The notes under the pieces were generated by a model. It was not told where the DNA came from. It made no database searches and saw nothing but the letters and a program-made list of their open reading frames with translations. The translations under genes and the position numbers were made by a program. Shown here piece by piece: positions 9,139 through 18,292 of a stretch of 64,000 bases of DNA. Origin of the DNA: Muribaculaceae bacterium (GTDB taxonomy: Bacteria; Bacteroidota; Bacteroidia; Bacteroidales; Muribaculaceae); contig JAFLTY010000002.1 in the NCBI GenBank assembly GCA_022509065.1, positions 1 to 64,000 on the forward strand, given 5' to 3'. Positions within the stretch are counted from its first letter, which is position 1, and each line of letters opens with the position of its first letter.

Positions 9139-10974
9139 ATGAAAAAGAGTCTCTTATTACTCTCGATGGCAGCCCTTCTTTGGAGCTGTTCGAACGATGA
9201 ACCGGCCTCGAAAAACCCAAGCGAAAACGAGGGCCGTGTTTCTAACTATCTTTCAGTTAAAATCCGTCCTGCAAGTGCCGGAGGCAGAGCTACCTATGAA
9301 CAGGGTGGCGGTACATATGAGGACGGCATAGGAGAAGAGAGTGCAGTCAACGCTATTCGTCTGTATTTCTTCGATGCTGCCGGTAATGCTGCCAAGGCCT
9401 TCCATCAGGGCGATACATACAGTAATTACTGGGATTGGAATAAAGATATAGAAACGGGCTCTGGTGACCATAATCAGACAGTCGAAGAAACTGTAATCGC
9501 CACCGTTGTGCCCTTGACTATGGATGAAATGTCTGAAAAACCGGCATATATCGTGGCTGTCATCAATCCCACTGCAAATATATTGCAAAATGTCGGAAGC
9601 ACTACTCCACAAGGAGTTGTTGGAATGAGTCTGAAAGACTTGAGGAGGGCTATTGCCAATTATATGCCTTCCGGCGAGGCCGGTAGCTTTGTGATGAGCA
9701 ATTCGGTATATGCTGATAACGATGTGGTTATCGATGCCACTCCTATCAATCCCAATTGTTTCCAGCCCACCGAAGACGCCGCCAAGGAAAATCCTGTAAT
9801 AATATATGTTGAACGTGTAATCGCGCGTGTGGATTTCGGCGTCAACATGGAGGGAGCTACCGATATGGATCCGGAAGCGCAGGGTACATTCTATAAAATC
9901 GGTTCTTACCTCGTTGAAGAATACGATGAAACTGCAAAGAAAAACGTTTCGCATGAAGAAGTTATTTATGTTAAATTCCTTGGATGGAACGTTACAACCA
10001 CCACCAATGTTTCGCGTCTTATCAAATCTATCGATACCGGCTGGTCTGACCAGGAGCTCATGGGAGATCTGACTCTTTGGAACTCTGATAATTACCATCG
10101 TTCTTTCTGGGCCATTAATCCTCCCGTAAACGGTAACCCCGGTCTTGAGTTCTCTTATGGAGACTTCGGCAGGGTAGATGATAGCACAGGTAAGTTCACA
10201 GGCACCGGCAATTTTGCAACTGCTTTAGACATTCCTGCTAAAGGTAATTATAAAACGGCCTACCTTCAGGAGAATGCCGCTCCCGATGAAGAAAAAACAG
10301 CCGGTCCCACCAATCCTTCACAGGTTATCGTTGGTGCTCAGCTCGTCGATAAAAGTGGTAACCCCTTTACTCTCTGCCAATGGGGTAGTTACAAATACAC
10401 TTTGAATGGTTTGAAAAATGCAGTTGCCGATGTCTGCAAACTGTATTATAAAGAAGGTGACGAATATATCAAAATCAAACCTTCTATGATTGACTTTGAG
10501 CAGATTAGCGCGAGCGAATCCAATCAAGACAATAATTATGCTGTTTTCCCCATCATTGCTGAGGGCGTTAACTATACTTGGTACATTCCCGATGCTACAA
10601 ATACCATGCAGCCTATTGCACAAGGTACTTACGAAAATCTCCTTGCAGCCGTTAACGCGGAACTCAAGAACGAAATCGGTAGCGTCATGATATGGAACAC
10701 CGGTTGGACATATTACTATTTTGACATCCGTCACCTTGGCTACAACACTGACTTAGACCCCGACAAGCAGCAGAACATCGCCGCTTTCGGTATTGTCCGT
10801 AATCACATCTATCGTACAACTGTCACCTCTGTAAAAGGTCTCGGGACCCCTGTATACAATCCCGATCAGGTTATCTATCCCGAACCCGTCGATCCTACCG
10901 TTACTTCGCTTGCCGCTCAGATCGACATCCTGTCGTGGCGCGTCGTAGCACAGGACTATGAGTTTGTCTGGTAA
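9139..10974 (+). CDS. Mfa1-like major fimbrillin (type V pilin)
   Basis: Lipobox LLWSC; NAIRLYFFDAAGNAAK; C-terminal IDILSWRVVAQDYEFVW; downstream of DUF3575/DUF3868. Confidence 0.85.
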   Translation: MKKSLLLLSMAALLWSCSNDEPASKNPSENEGRVSNYLSVKIRPASAGGRATYEQGGGTYEDGIGEESAVNAIRLYFFDAAGNAAKAFHQGDTYSNYWDWNKDIETGSGDHNQTVEETVIATVVPLTMDEMSEKPAYIVAVINPTANILQNVGSTTPQGVVGMSLKDLRRAIANYMPSGEAGSFVMSNSVYADNDVVIDATPINPNCFQPTEDAAKENPVIIYVERVIARVDFGVNMEGATDMDPEAQGTFYKIGSYLVEEYDETAKKNVSHEEVIYVKFLGWNVTTTTNVSRLIKSIDTGWSDQELMGDLTLWNSDNYHRSFWAINPPVNGNPGLEFSYGDFGRVDDSTGKFTGTGNFATALDIPAKGNYKTAYLQENAAPDEEKTAGPTNPSQVIVGAQLVDKSGNPFTLCQWGSYKYTLNGLKNAVADVCKLYYKEGDEYIKIKPSMIDFEQISASESNQDNNYAVFPIIAEGVNYTWYIPDATNTMQPIAQGTYENLLAAVNAELKNEIGSVMIWNTGWTYYYFDIRHLGYNTDLDPDKQQNIAAFGIVRNHIYRTTVTSVKGLGTPVYNPDQVIYPEPVDPTVTSLAAQIDILSWRVVAQDYEFVW

Positions 10975-11002
10975 GAAAATCGCCATGTCATAGGCAATTT
11001 TC
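10975..11002 (+). other. Stem-loop immediately after fimbrillin stop codon
   Basis: GAAAATCGCC atgtcata GGCAATTTTC, 10-bp arms with one C-A mismatch, no T-tract. Confidence 0.5.
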
Positions 11003-11068
11003 CGGATATCAAACCTACGCTCGTTCTATAAATTGCGTATAATCCCTTTCATTTTCAAGGATTAACCA

Positions 11069-12178
11069 ATGTCATTTTTTAAATCAGTAAAAAAAACGTT
11101 AACAGTCGCTATCGCCTCGATTGTCGGTCTGTCTTTCTCGTCGTGCGAGGATTTCTTCGATTACGAAGGCGATTGCGACGTTATCCACAAAGTCCGTTTT
11201 GTGTACGACCTGAACCTCAAATGGGCGGATGCTTTTCCGTCCGAGGTAAAATCGGTCAACCTTTACGTCTTTGATTCCAAAGGCATATTTGTCAGGGAGT
11301 ATTCCGAAAGCGGTGATGCTTTGTCACAACCCGGTTACGAAATAACACTCGACCTCCCAGCCGGCGACTACACTTTGCTTGCTTGGTGCGGTCTGCACAA
11401 CGAGGGTGTCGATAGTGAATCGTTCACTGTGCCTTCGCCTGTTGTCGGTGTCACTCATATCGAGGAGATGACCTGCGTCATGAATACTACGCCGACGCCC
11501 ACTAAGTCGCGCGCCGATGAGCCGATGGTTTATTCGGACCGTCGTCTGCAGTTTCTTTATCATGGGCTTCTCGATGTTACTCTCGAGGACAATCACGACG
11601 GTAAGGAGTACATACACACAGTCTCTCTAACAAAAGATACAAACCACATTCGCATCATTCTTCAGGAACTGTCCAGCGAGCAGGGACTCAACGAAGACGA
11701 TTACGAGATTTATATCGAGGATGCCGACGGTCGTATTGCCTATAACAACGACCTTATCGGCAGTCAGATTGTACATTTCTCGCCCTGGAGTCAGGTTACC
11801 GATGCGGTAGGCGTGGGTCGTGTCGAGGCTGGTGGTATCAAATATGTGAACGGACTTGTTGCCGATTTAAGCGTAGGTAGGATGATGGCTTCCCGACAGA
11901 ACGACATGATGCTTACAATCCGCAATGCCCATACGCATTCCGACATCATTGCGCGCGTTCCCCTTATCCAGTATGCTTTGCTCTCGCGTACTTATTATGA
12001 GATGGCATACGGACATACTATGACACCACAGGAATTTCTTGACCGTGAGGACGAGTATGTCTTGACGTTCTTCCTTTATAACCAGACATGGATGGGCGCT
12101 TACATCGACATCCTTTCATGGCGAATTGTCCTGGGTAATTACGACATGACATCTTATTCTTTTTGGGATAAAAATTAA
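11069..12178 (+). CDS. FimB/Mfa2 family fimbrial anchor protein
   Basis: Lipobox SFSSC; CDVIHKVRFVYDLNLKWADAF...VKSVNLYVFDSKGIFVREYSESG; LPAGDYTLLAWCGL. Confidence 0.87.
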   Translation: MSFFKSVKKTLTVAIASIVGLSFSSCEDFFDYEGDCDVIHKVRFVYDLNLKWADAFPSEVKSVNLYVFDSKGIFVREYSESGDALSQPGYEITLDLPAGDYTLLAWCGLHNEGVDSESFTVPSPVVGVTHIEEMTCVMNTTPTPTKSRADEPMVYSDRRLQFLYHGLLDVTLEDNHDGKEYIHTVSLTKDTNHIRIILQELSSEQGLNEDDYEIYIEDADGRIAYNNDLIGSQIVHFSPWSQVTDAVGVGRVEAGGIKYVNGLVADLSVGRMMASRQNDMMLTIRNAHTHSDIIARVPLIQYALLSRTYYEMAYGHTMTPQEFLDREDEYVLTFFLYNQTWMGAYIDILSWRIVLGNYDMTSYSFWDKN

Positions 12179-12222
12179 CATTCCCTTTATGGGCTGATTA
12201 TGTTGCTGGGTTACATTCTGAA

Positions 12223-13638
12223 GTGACAATGGTGAAAGCTTTTCAACATATCATCGTGATGCTCCTTATGTTAGGATGTCTCCCCGCTGTGACATCCTGC
12301 GTCATGGAGAAAGCCTTCGACGCGCCCGGTAGCGGTGATGACGATGACAAGCTGTATGTTTACCTTAACATCACTCCGCTCAATTCTGTCGTTAACACTA
12401 CAGCAACCGACAACGAGTATGTCAAGTCATTGCGTATCGTGTTGCTTTCCGACGGCATGATTGAACGCAACGAATATGTCCCTCTCGATCAGCTTGCAGT
12501 CACCCTGACTTATCGCTCGCGCATGGAAACTGTGGAGGGTAGGAAAGAATTCTATCTTATCGCCAATGAGGAAAGTGTCGGACCTGTCTCCTTTATGCCG
12601 TCTGACGGCGTCTCGCTGCCGAACCCTTTGCCCGAAGGCACTCTCCACCAGTTGCTTGAGAGCTATACACCCGAATTCTCGGTTGAGGATGTAAATGAAA
12701 ATACCGGGGGCACTTCCGATAACGCTCCAACTAAAGGCGAGGAACTCGCAGCTCTGTTAAACGCCGTGTATTTCTCACCTGAATACACTGCCGGTGATGA
12801 TGGGCGTATTTATCTGCCGTATGTCTCTTATTATGGCACGTACGACATAGAAAAGGGCGTCGATCATTCGCTTACGAATCCGGATGGTATTTTCGACCCT
12901 AATCCCAACCCCATCAACATGTATCTGGTGCCTGTTGCCACTAAATTCACTTTCAACTTCACCAACTATCGTGAGGATGCGGTGAATATTAACGAAATTA
13001 CCATCAATAGCGTTAACAGTCAGAACTATCTGCTCGCAAGAGTGGGGGAAAATGATATGACAAAAAGACTCCCAGGTTCTGACGACGACCTCTATTGGAT
13101 CGACTGGCTCGGTGAAGTGTCCCATCTTTCCCAGAGCAATGCCGGTTTCTATCCCAATATCAATTTTAATGGAAAGTATGGATGGATAACTGACTACGCG
13201 TTGCCTTTCGAAACCGAAACCAATACCGCCAATCAGTATACCTTTATTGGCGGCAACATTCAAGGTTTCAAAGTGCTTGGAGGAGCAAAGGACAATCCCT
13301 ATTTCTGCACCGTTGGTCCTTTTTATATCCCGGAAAGTAAAAACTTTTATAACCCGATTACTGAGCAGAATGAGGATGAACAGGCATATTACCTGACGTT
13401 CAATTTTGAGGATACCAAGGTAGGCGAGGATCCGCAGGAGTATCAATACGTCAACATTTCCAACCTTAAAGCGTTGTTCCGCAATACACATGTTATCATT
13501 AACATTAAGATGGAACCGGGTCCCATTAAAGTGTATGCCGAGATAGCTCCCTGGATTGTGAAATCTATTAACGGATGGGTTACCGAAGGCGGTGTGCCTA
13601 ACCCCAATCCCTTCAAGATCAAAGCCGCAGATAAATGA
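12223..13638 (+). CDS. Fimbrillin-like accessory lipoprotein
   Basis: Lipobox PAVTSC; fimbrillin-like strands; MEPGPIKVYAEIAPWIVKSINGW near C-terminus. Confidence 0.72.
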   Translation: MTMVKAFQHIIVMLLMLGCLPAVTSCVMEKAFDAPGSGDDDDKLYVYLNITPLNSVVNTTATDNEYVKSLRIVLLSDGMIERNEYVPLDQLAVTLTYRSRMETVEGRKEFYLIANEESVGPVSFMPSDGVSLPNPLPEGTLHQLLESYTPEFSVEDVNENTGGTSDNAPTKGEELAALLNAVYFSPEYTAGDDGRIYLPYVSYYGTYDIEKGVDHSLTNPDGIFDPNPNPINMYLVPVATKFTFNFTNYREDAVNINEITINSVNSQNYLLARVGENDMTKRLPGSDDDLYWIDWLGEVSHLSQSNAGFYPNINFNGKYGWITDYALPFETETNTANQYTFIGGNIQGFKVLGGAKDNPYFCTVGPFYIPESKNFYNPITEQNEDEQAYYLTFNFEDTKVGEDPQEYQYVNISNLKALFRNTHVIINIKMEPGPIKVYAEIAPWIVKSINGWVTEGGVPNPNPFKIKAADK

Positions 13639-14954
13639 AAGGTAGGATGAAACAATTCTTTTACATATTTGCTTTATTGCTTTTTTCGGCTTGTTCTAAT
13701 CATATTATTGATGACGAACCGGAAAATATCGACAGTGATGAAGTAAAGACTATCTCGGTAATGTCTCATTTGCCCAAATCGGCAGGTGGCGTTGACACTT
13801 ACGCCGACGATGCGGAATCGGGAGACAACTCCCAATCGAGTGGTGCGTCTGACAATATTATCATCGACAAGTTCGAGGAGGGTAGCCTGCTTTATATTTC
13901 GCAAATGGGTCCGAGCATTAATCCCAATTTCAGCGATTTCTCTACGGATGCAGAATCTTACTGCTACGTCTATCAGTACTCCGAAAACCCTTCTGCCAAC
14001 TGGAATTACGATTATAATTTCATCCTTCCTGAAAATGATGATTTTGAGATTCCGGGTGTTGTCGGAGAGGGAAGCTCTGGTGTAAGAAACCCCATCAAAT
14101 GGAATGTCATCAAGCAAATGGGTTCGGTCGGTAATTCTTTTAATTTCTATGCATTCTTTTTCCCGGTCGAAAACGAGGTGAGATGGAGTGTAGAGGAAGA
14201 CCAGAGGGGGCCGGAAACAAATCGTTACGATCAGACTAATTTTAGGAAATCAGACATACTCGGTGCATACCACACTACCTCCTCCCTATACAGCCGTCTG
14301 CGCTTCAACCTTTTCCACCTGATGGTTTACCTGAAGGTGACTCTTTATGTGCCTGATGTCCAAGATGTGGCAGACGATACATCTAATTTCAAGTATTCGG
14401 GATTTGACGAAACCGCGCTTCAAGGAGCATATGTGCTGAACGCGGCTAAAGATTTTGAAATAGAGTGGCGCGCCAGCCGAAGTTCTGACACGGATCCGCC
14501 TCTGACACAGGCAAAATCTAACAAAACCAATATCCGGATGTATTTGCACGAACCCGATTATAAGGTTTTTGAATTAGAGAATATTAAAAGTTCATTCAAT
14601 CCCAGTTATCAAGGTGAGGATACAGAACAAGTTCGCGAATACAATTTCAGCGTTCTATTCCCCAACCAGTCTTTCAATGGCAACTTTTTGTGCTTTGCAC
14701 TGAAGGATAAGGAGGGTAACATGCGTTACTTCTATTTTGCCAGCAATCAGATTAACGGCTCAAGCGGTAACTATGGTTTTGCACCGGGAACACTGCAGGA
14801 GCTAAAGTTATTCCTTCCGCGCGAAACCAACCAGACTATTCTCATAAGCGCCAACGTTCTCCCATGGTCGAGTGCCGTAACCGACATGACGGTGTCTCAA
14901 CAGGGTGCGACTGACAAGAATGATGATAATCCGACAGGAAGCGACAACAACTGA
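13635..14954 (+). CDS. Fimbrillin-like accessory lipoprotein
   Basis: ATGA overlap with upstream gene (alternative start 13647); lipobox LLFSAC; terminal ISANVLPWSSAVTDMTVSQQG. Confidence 0.7.
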   Translation: MKGRMKQFFYIFALLLFSACSNHIIDDEPENIDSDEVKTISVMSHLPKSAGGVDTYADDAESGDNSQSSGASDNIIIDKFEEGSLLYISQMGPSINPNFSDFSTDAESYCYVYQYSENPSANWNYDYNFILPENDDFEIPGVVGEGSSGVRNPIKWNVIKQMGSVGNSFNFYAFFFPVENEVRWSVEEDQRGPETNRYDQTNFRKSDILGAYHTTSSLYSRLRFNLFHLMVYLKVTLYVPDVQDVADDTSNFKYSGFDETALQGAYVLNAAKDFEIEWRASRSSDTDPPLTQAKSNKTNIRMYLHEPDYKVFELENIKSSFNPSYQGEDTEQVREYNFSVLFPNQSFNGNFLCFALKDKEGNMRYFYFASNQINGSSGNYGFAPGTLQELKLFLPRETNQTILISANVLPWSSAVTDMTVSQQGATDKNDDNPTGSDNN

Positions 14955-14979
14955 GAATGACGATAAATCTTATAGACGA

Positions 14980-16458
14980 ATGAATAGCTATTTATATCGA
15001 TACATATCTTGCCTCAAGGTGGCGTTGGGATGTCTGCTCGCCCTGCCGGCCGTCGTGTCGTGTACCAATGAGGTACCCGAGATTGTCGACCCCGAAACTG
15101 GTGCCTCGATAACAGTAAGTGCCGATATAGCCAATACGCTGTTTTCAAGAACCTATATCGAAAAAGGACAGGTAGATAAAGGTACTCTATATATCTCTTA
15201 CCCCACAACTTCTAACAATGTTTATGCGACTTTGCCGGTCCAATTCGGAGTGGAGGGAGTTTCCCCTCAGATTGGTATGGTGCAAACGGGCGATCCCGAC
15301 AAGAAATTCGCCTGGACCATGGTCAGTGACTTCGCCACGCCGACTTTTTACCTTGACAACGTCAGTATCGATGGTTATACAGTAGATCGTGAAGCACCCA
15401 ATATAGTTATTTTCGACGATACGAATAATCCTTTCCGTGCCGGTAAATTTGATGATGAAAATGGAACAAACGACTTGCTATGGGGTGAAAAACAGGTCAG
15501 CAGGCAGTCTACCAATACTTTGGTTTTCGACCTGCACCACAACATGTCACGAATTCGTCTCGAGATTACTGTAGATAAGACCAATGTTGCTGATGACAAT
15601 TTTGACCTTGAGACAGGTGCTAAAGTCTCTATTTCGTCCATAAATCAGACTCCGGTTTCGTACAATCGTCTTGACGGTACATTGGCACTTGACTCCGAAC
15701 CCAAAGACGGAGTAAGTCCTTACTCCGATCTGACTTTTGTCAACATAGGATCTGAAATTGAAGCAAAGGATGTAATCGGTTGGGCTAAGGAACCGCAGCA
15801 AGACCCTGCAAATGAAAAAGTATGGGTTTATACTACTTACGATTTTGTTGTTCCTCCGCAGGGTCTTCTTGATGATGAAAACCGTCCCCGTCTCACCATC
15901 GAGACTAAAAACGGAAAGACCTATTCGGGTATCCTCCCTCACGCTATGCTGATTACCGACCCAAACAAACCAGGCGATACCGAATTGACATATCCGGTAA
16001 CAATGTATTTCCTCAAGGAGCATATTCTGACCATCCGTACCCGCATAACCGAAGAACCTCCGACACTGTCGTTCATGCCTGTTCAGGTTGTTCAATGGGT
16101 TGACAAGGGCACTTTCTCGCTCGAAGGTCATCAGGCAGGTCTATATTTCGCCCAAGAATTCTACAAGCTTATAGGTTACTATACTAACTATAACGAATAT
16201 CAGTTGACACGTTACGGCACAAAATCACCGGTAGAACAAGGTTCGAGTGTCTATAAGTGGACGTTCCCGGTATTCCGTTCTTTCACTGTTAAATACGAAG
16301 ATGTTTATGGAAAAATGGTTCCCGGAGGCGAAAAGCTTGATTTCGAATTTGTCTTTAACGGTTATTCGGTGTTCGTCACTAAAGATGGTGAAACCAAATC
16401 GGTCACTCCTAACCAGTTATCCGGTATTGTAAAAGGTACCTCTTCGGCACCTTTCTAA
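14980..16458 (+). CDS. Fimbrillin-like accessory lipoprotein with C-terminal extension
   Basis: Likely start at 14980 (MNSYLYRYISCLKVALG); lipobox PAVVSC; VQVVQWVDKG followed by ~105-aa extension. Confidence 0.7.
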   Translation: MNSYLYRYISCLKVALGCLLALPAVVSCTNEVPEIVDPETGASITVSADIANTLFSRTYIEKGQVDKGTLYISYPTTSNNVYATLPVQFGVEGVSPQIGMVQTGDPDKKFAWTMVSDFATPTFYLDNVSIDGYTVDREAPNIVIFDDTNNPFRAGKFDDENGTNDLLWGEKQVSRQSTNTLVFDLHHNMSRIRLEITVDKTNVADDNFDLETGAKVSISSINQTPVSYNRLDGTLALDSEPKDGVSPYSDLTFVNIGSEIEAKDVIGWAKEPQQDPANEKVWVYTTYDFVVPPQGLLDDENRPRLTIETKNGKTYSGILPHAMLITDPNKPGDTELTYPVTMYFLKEHILTIRTRITEEPPTLSFMPVQVVQWVDKGTFSLEGHQAGLYFAQEFYKLIGYYTNYNEYQLTRYGTKSPVEQGSSVYKWTFPVFRSFTVKYEDVYGKMVPGGEKLDFEFVFNGYSVFVTKDGETKSVTPNQLSGIVKGTSSAPF

Positions 16459-16519
16459 ACGTGTCATTAAATCGGACAAGGATGAAAGTCCCTTCGATAA
16501 AGTTGAATAAAGGAAATAA

Positions 16520-18292
16520 ATGAATATAAACCAATCAATAAAAGCTGTTATATCGTCTGTCATAATGCTGACGGCGGTGTCGTGTAACGAGGCGTGGGAT
16601 AACCCATCCGAAGATGGTGTGTCATATCCTCTCGTTGTATATGCTGAAATTGTCGGACAGGTTAAGTCTGAGAGCCGGGCTAACCGTACCGAAATCAACG
16701 ACATGTGGTCAATTACGGCATTCACCGAGAATGACAAAATCGGCATCTTTGCCTCCGCCGGTAACTTCGCTGATGATAACGGCCCCTTTAATAACTATGA
16801 ACTGACCTATTTGGTCTCCGCTGACGGTGAAATGTTTAAAGGTGAGGACGGTGCCACGTTCAGTCCAACGGCTATGAACGGAAACGAAGCGGTCATATAT
16901 TATCCTTACAGTAAAGATGTTACGAATCCCGGCATGTGGTTGCGTACCACTGCCGAGGGAGAAACATCACCGTTGCGCTGCGTTGATATGCTCGTCTCGA
17001 CTGAGTTGGTAATTGCTGGGGAAAATAGCGCTCTTTACGGTAAAATGGGACATCTGTTTGCCGAGCTGATAATTATGCGTGGCCCCGGTTTTGATGATCC
17101 TCCCCAGGGTTTGGATCGAATTACGGCCGTGCTGTCCGACCCTGTCACACGGGTAAAAATCGAAATGACGACCGATCCCTGGAATTGCGTTCCTGAAATG
17201 GTTTATATCGAAAATGACGGAAACATGACAAAGGATGATGCACGAAAATGGGACGCATGGAAAGGTGGCGAATTCCAACCTACCGAACAAGATGAAGGTA
17301 AACCGGCATGGTATGTTATTGTTCCTACCGTCGGCAGTAACGAAGGTATAACAAGACCCGGCAATCGCTCGATAGTCGACTATATAGAACTGTATGACAA
17401 TCAAGGTCACTTGCAAAGGGTTTCCGGACTGCAGTTAAGCGGACACAATTCGAAATATGTGGATGCTGGATGGCGCTATCCTTTAGAGATAACCATGAAC
17501 GAGCTTGTGCCTACCGTCAGTGTCTTTCCAATTCTGCCTTGGGGTGAGGATATCAACCTCACTGACGAAAGGAAAAGAGGTATCAACAACTTAGCCGAGT
17601 TTGCTAACTGGATACATGACTACAATTTGTATGTGCTCACTCCCGAGAATGAAGAAAAAGTCCAGGCGTTGTTGAAATACGGTGACAAATATCAGGATCC
17701 GGAAGGCAAAATTTCGTGGCACTTCTATTTGCTGACCGACATCGATCTTACCAATTATAACCCGTTGCCGTATGAAGACTTGAACGGTTCAACCATAACC
17801 GAATCGGAATTTATACTGCCTAAACTGCAGGATATCCTTGATGGCAAAAGTACAACATTGGTTAACGGTAAGTTTTTGAACCATAAGATAATTGGTCTTA
17901 ACAAAACTTTTGTCGGTGAAATGACCACCAACTCTTCGAATCAGAACAACGGTTCTATCCAGAATGTAGACTTCGTTAATCCCGATGTCAAAAAAGAAGA
18001 AACCTCGGATACTCCTACCGGAATTATCGCCAATTCGATGAACGGTGCGTCGGTTATTAATTGTCGGATTCTTCAGGGTAGCCTATACAATCCCGGAGGC
18101 CCTGCCGGAATGATAACAGGTACCATCAACGACGGTACGATCAGAGATTGTTCCGTTTCCAATTTCATGGTATGTAAATCCACCGCCACCGGCGATGCTT
18201 CAAGAATTGTAGGGGTGAACCCCACAGGTGAATGTACCTTTGTAAACAATAATGTTGATGTCGCGATGAATAATGAAACAGAGCAACCATGA
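16520..18292 (+). CDS. Fimbrillin-like accessory lipoprotein with beta-helix-like C-terminal domain
   Basis: Lipobox LTAVSC; FPILPWGED then LAEFANWIHDYN; C-terminal GTIRDCSVSNFMV/GASVINCRILQG repeats. Confidence 0.7.
   Translation: MNINQSIKAVISSVIMLTAVSCNEAWDNPSEDGVSYPLVVYAEIVGQVKSESRANRTEINDMWSITAFTENDKIGIFASAGNFADDNGPFNNYELTYLVSADGEMFKGEDGATFSPTAMNGNEAVIYYPYSKDVTNPGMWLRTTAEGETSPLRCVDMLVSTELVIAGENSALYGKMGHLFAELIIMRGPGFDDPPQGLDRITAVLSDPVTRVKIEMTTDPWNCVPEMVYIENDGNMTKDDARKWDAWKGGEFQPTEQDEGKPAWYVIVPTVGSNEGITRPGNRSIVDYIELYDNQGHLQRVSGLQLSGHNSKYVDAGWRYPLEITMNELVPTVSVFPILPWGEDINLTDERKRGINNLAEFANWIHDYNLYVLTPENEEKVQALLKYGDKYQDPEGKISWHFYLLTDIDLTNYNPLPYEDLNGSTITESEFILPKLQDILDGKSTTLVNGKFLNHKIIGLNKTFVGEMTTNSSNQNNGSIQNVDFVNPDVKKEETSDTPTGIIANSMNGASVINCRILQGSLYNPGGPAGMITGTINDGTIRDCSVSNFMVCKSTATGDASRIVGVNPTGECTFVNNNVDVAMNNETEQP

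Noticed and set aside
9253-10098. 281-aa minus-strand ORF opposite the major fimbrillin gene
   Set aside because: Shadow ORF of a well-supported coding strand; no recognisable domain, no RBS context.
12775-13491. 238-aa minus-strand ORF opposite a fimbrillin-like gene (and similar antisense ORFs at 7596, 15547, 18859, 21311)
   Set aside because: Antisense shadows; the plus-strand genes have signal peptides, lipoboxes and operon continuity.
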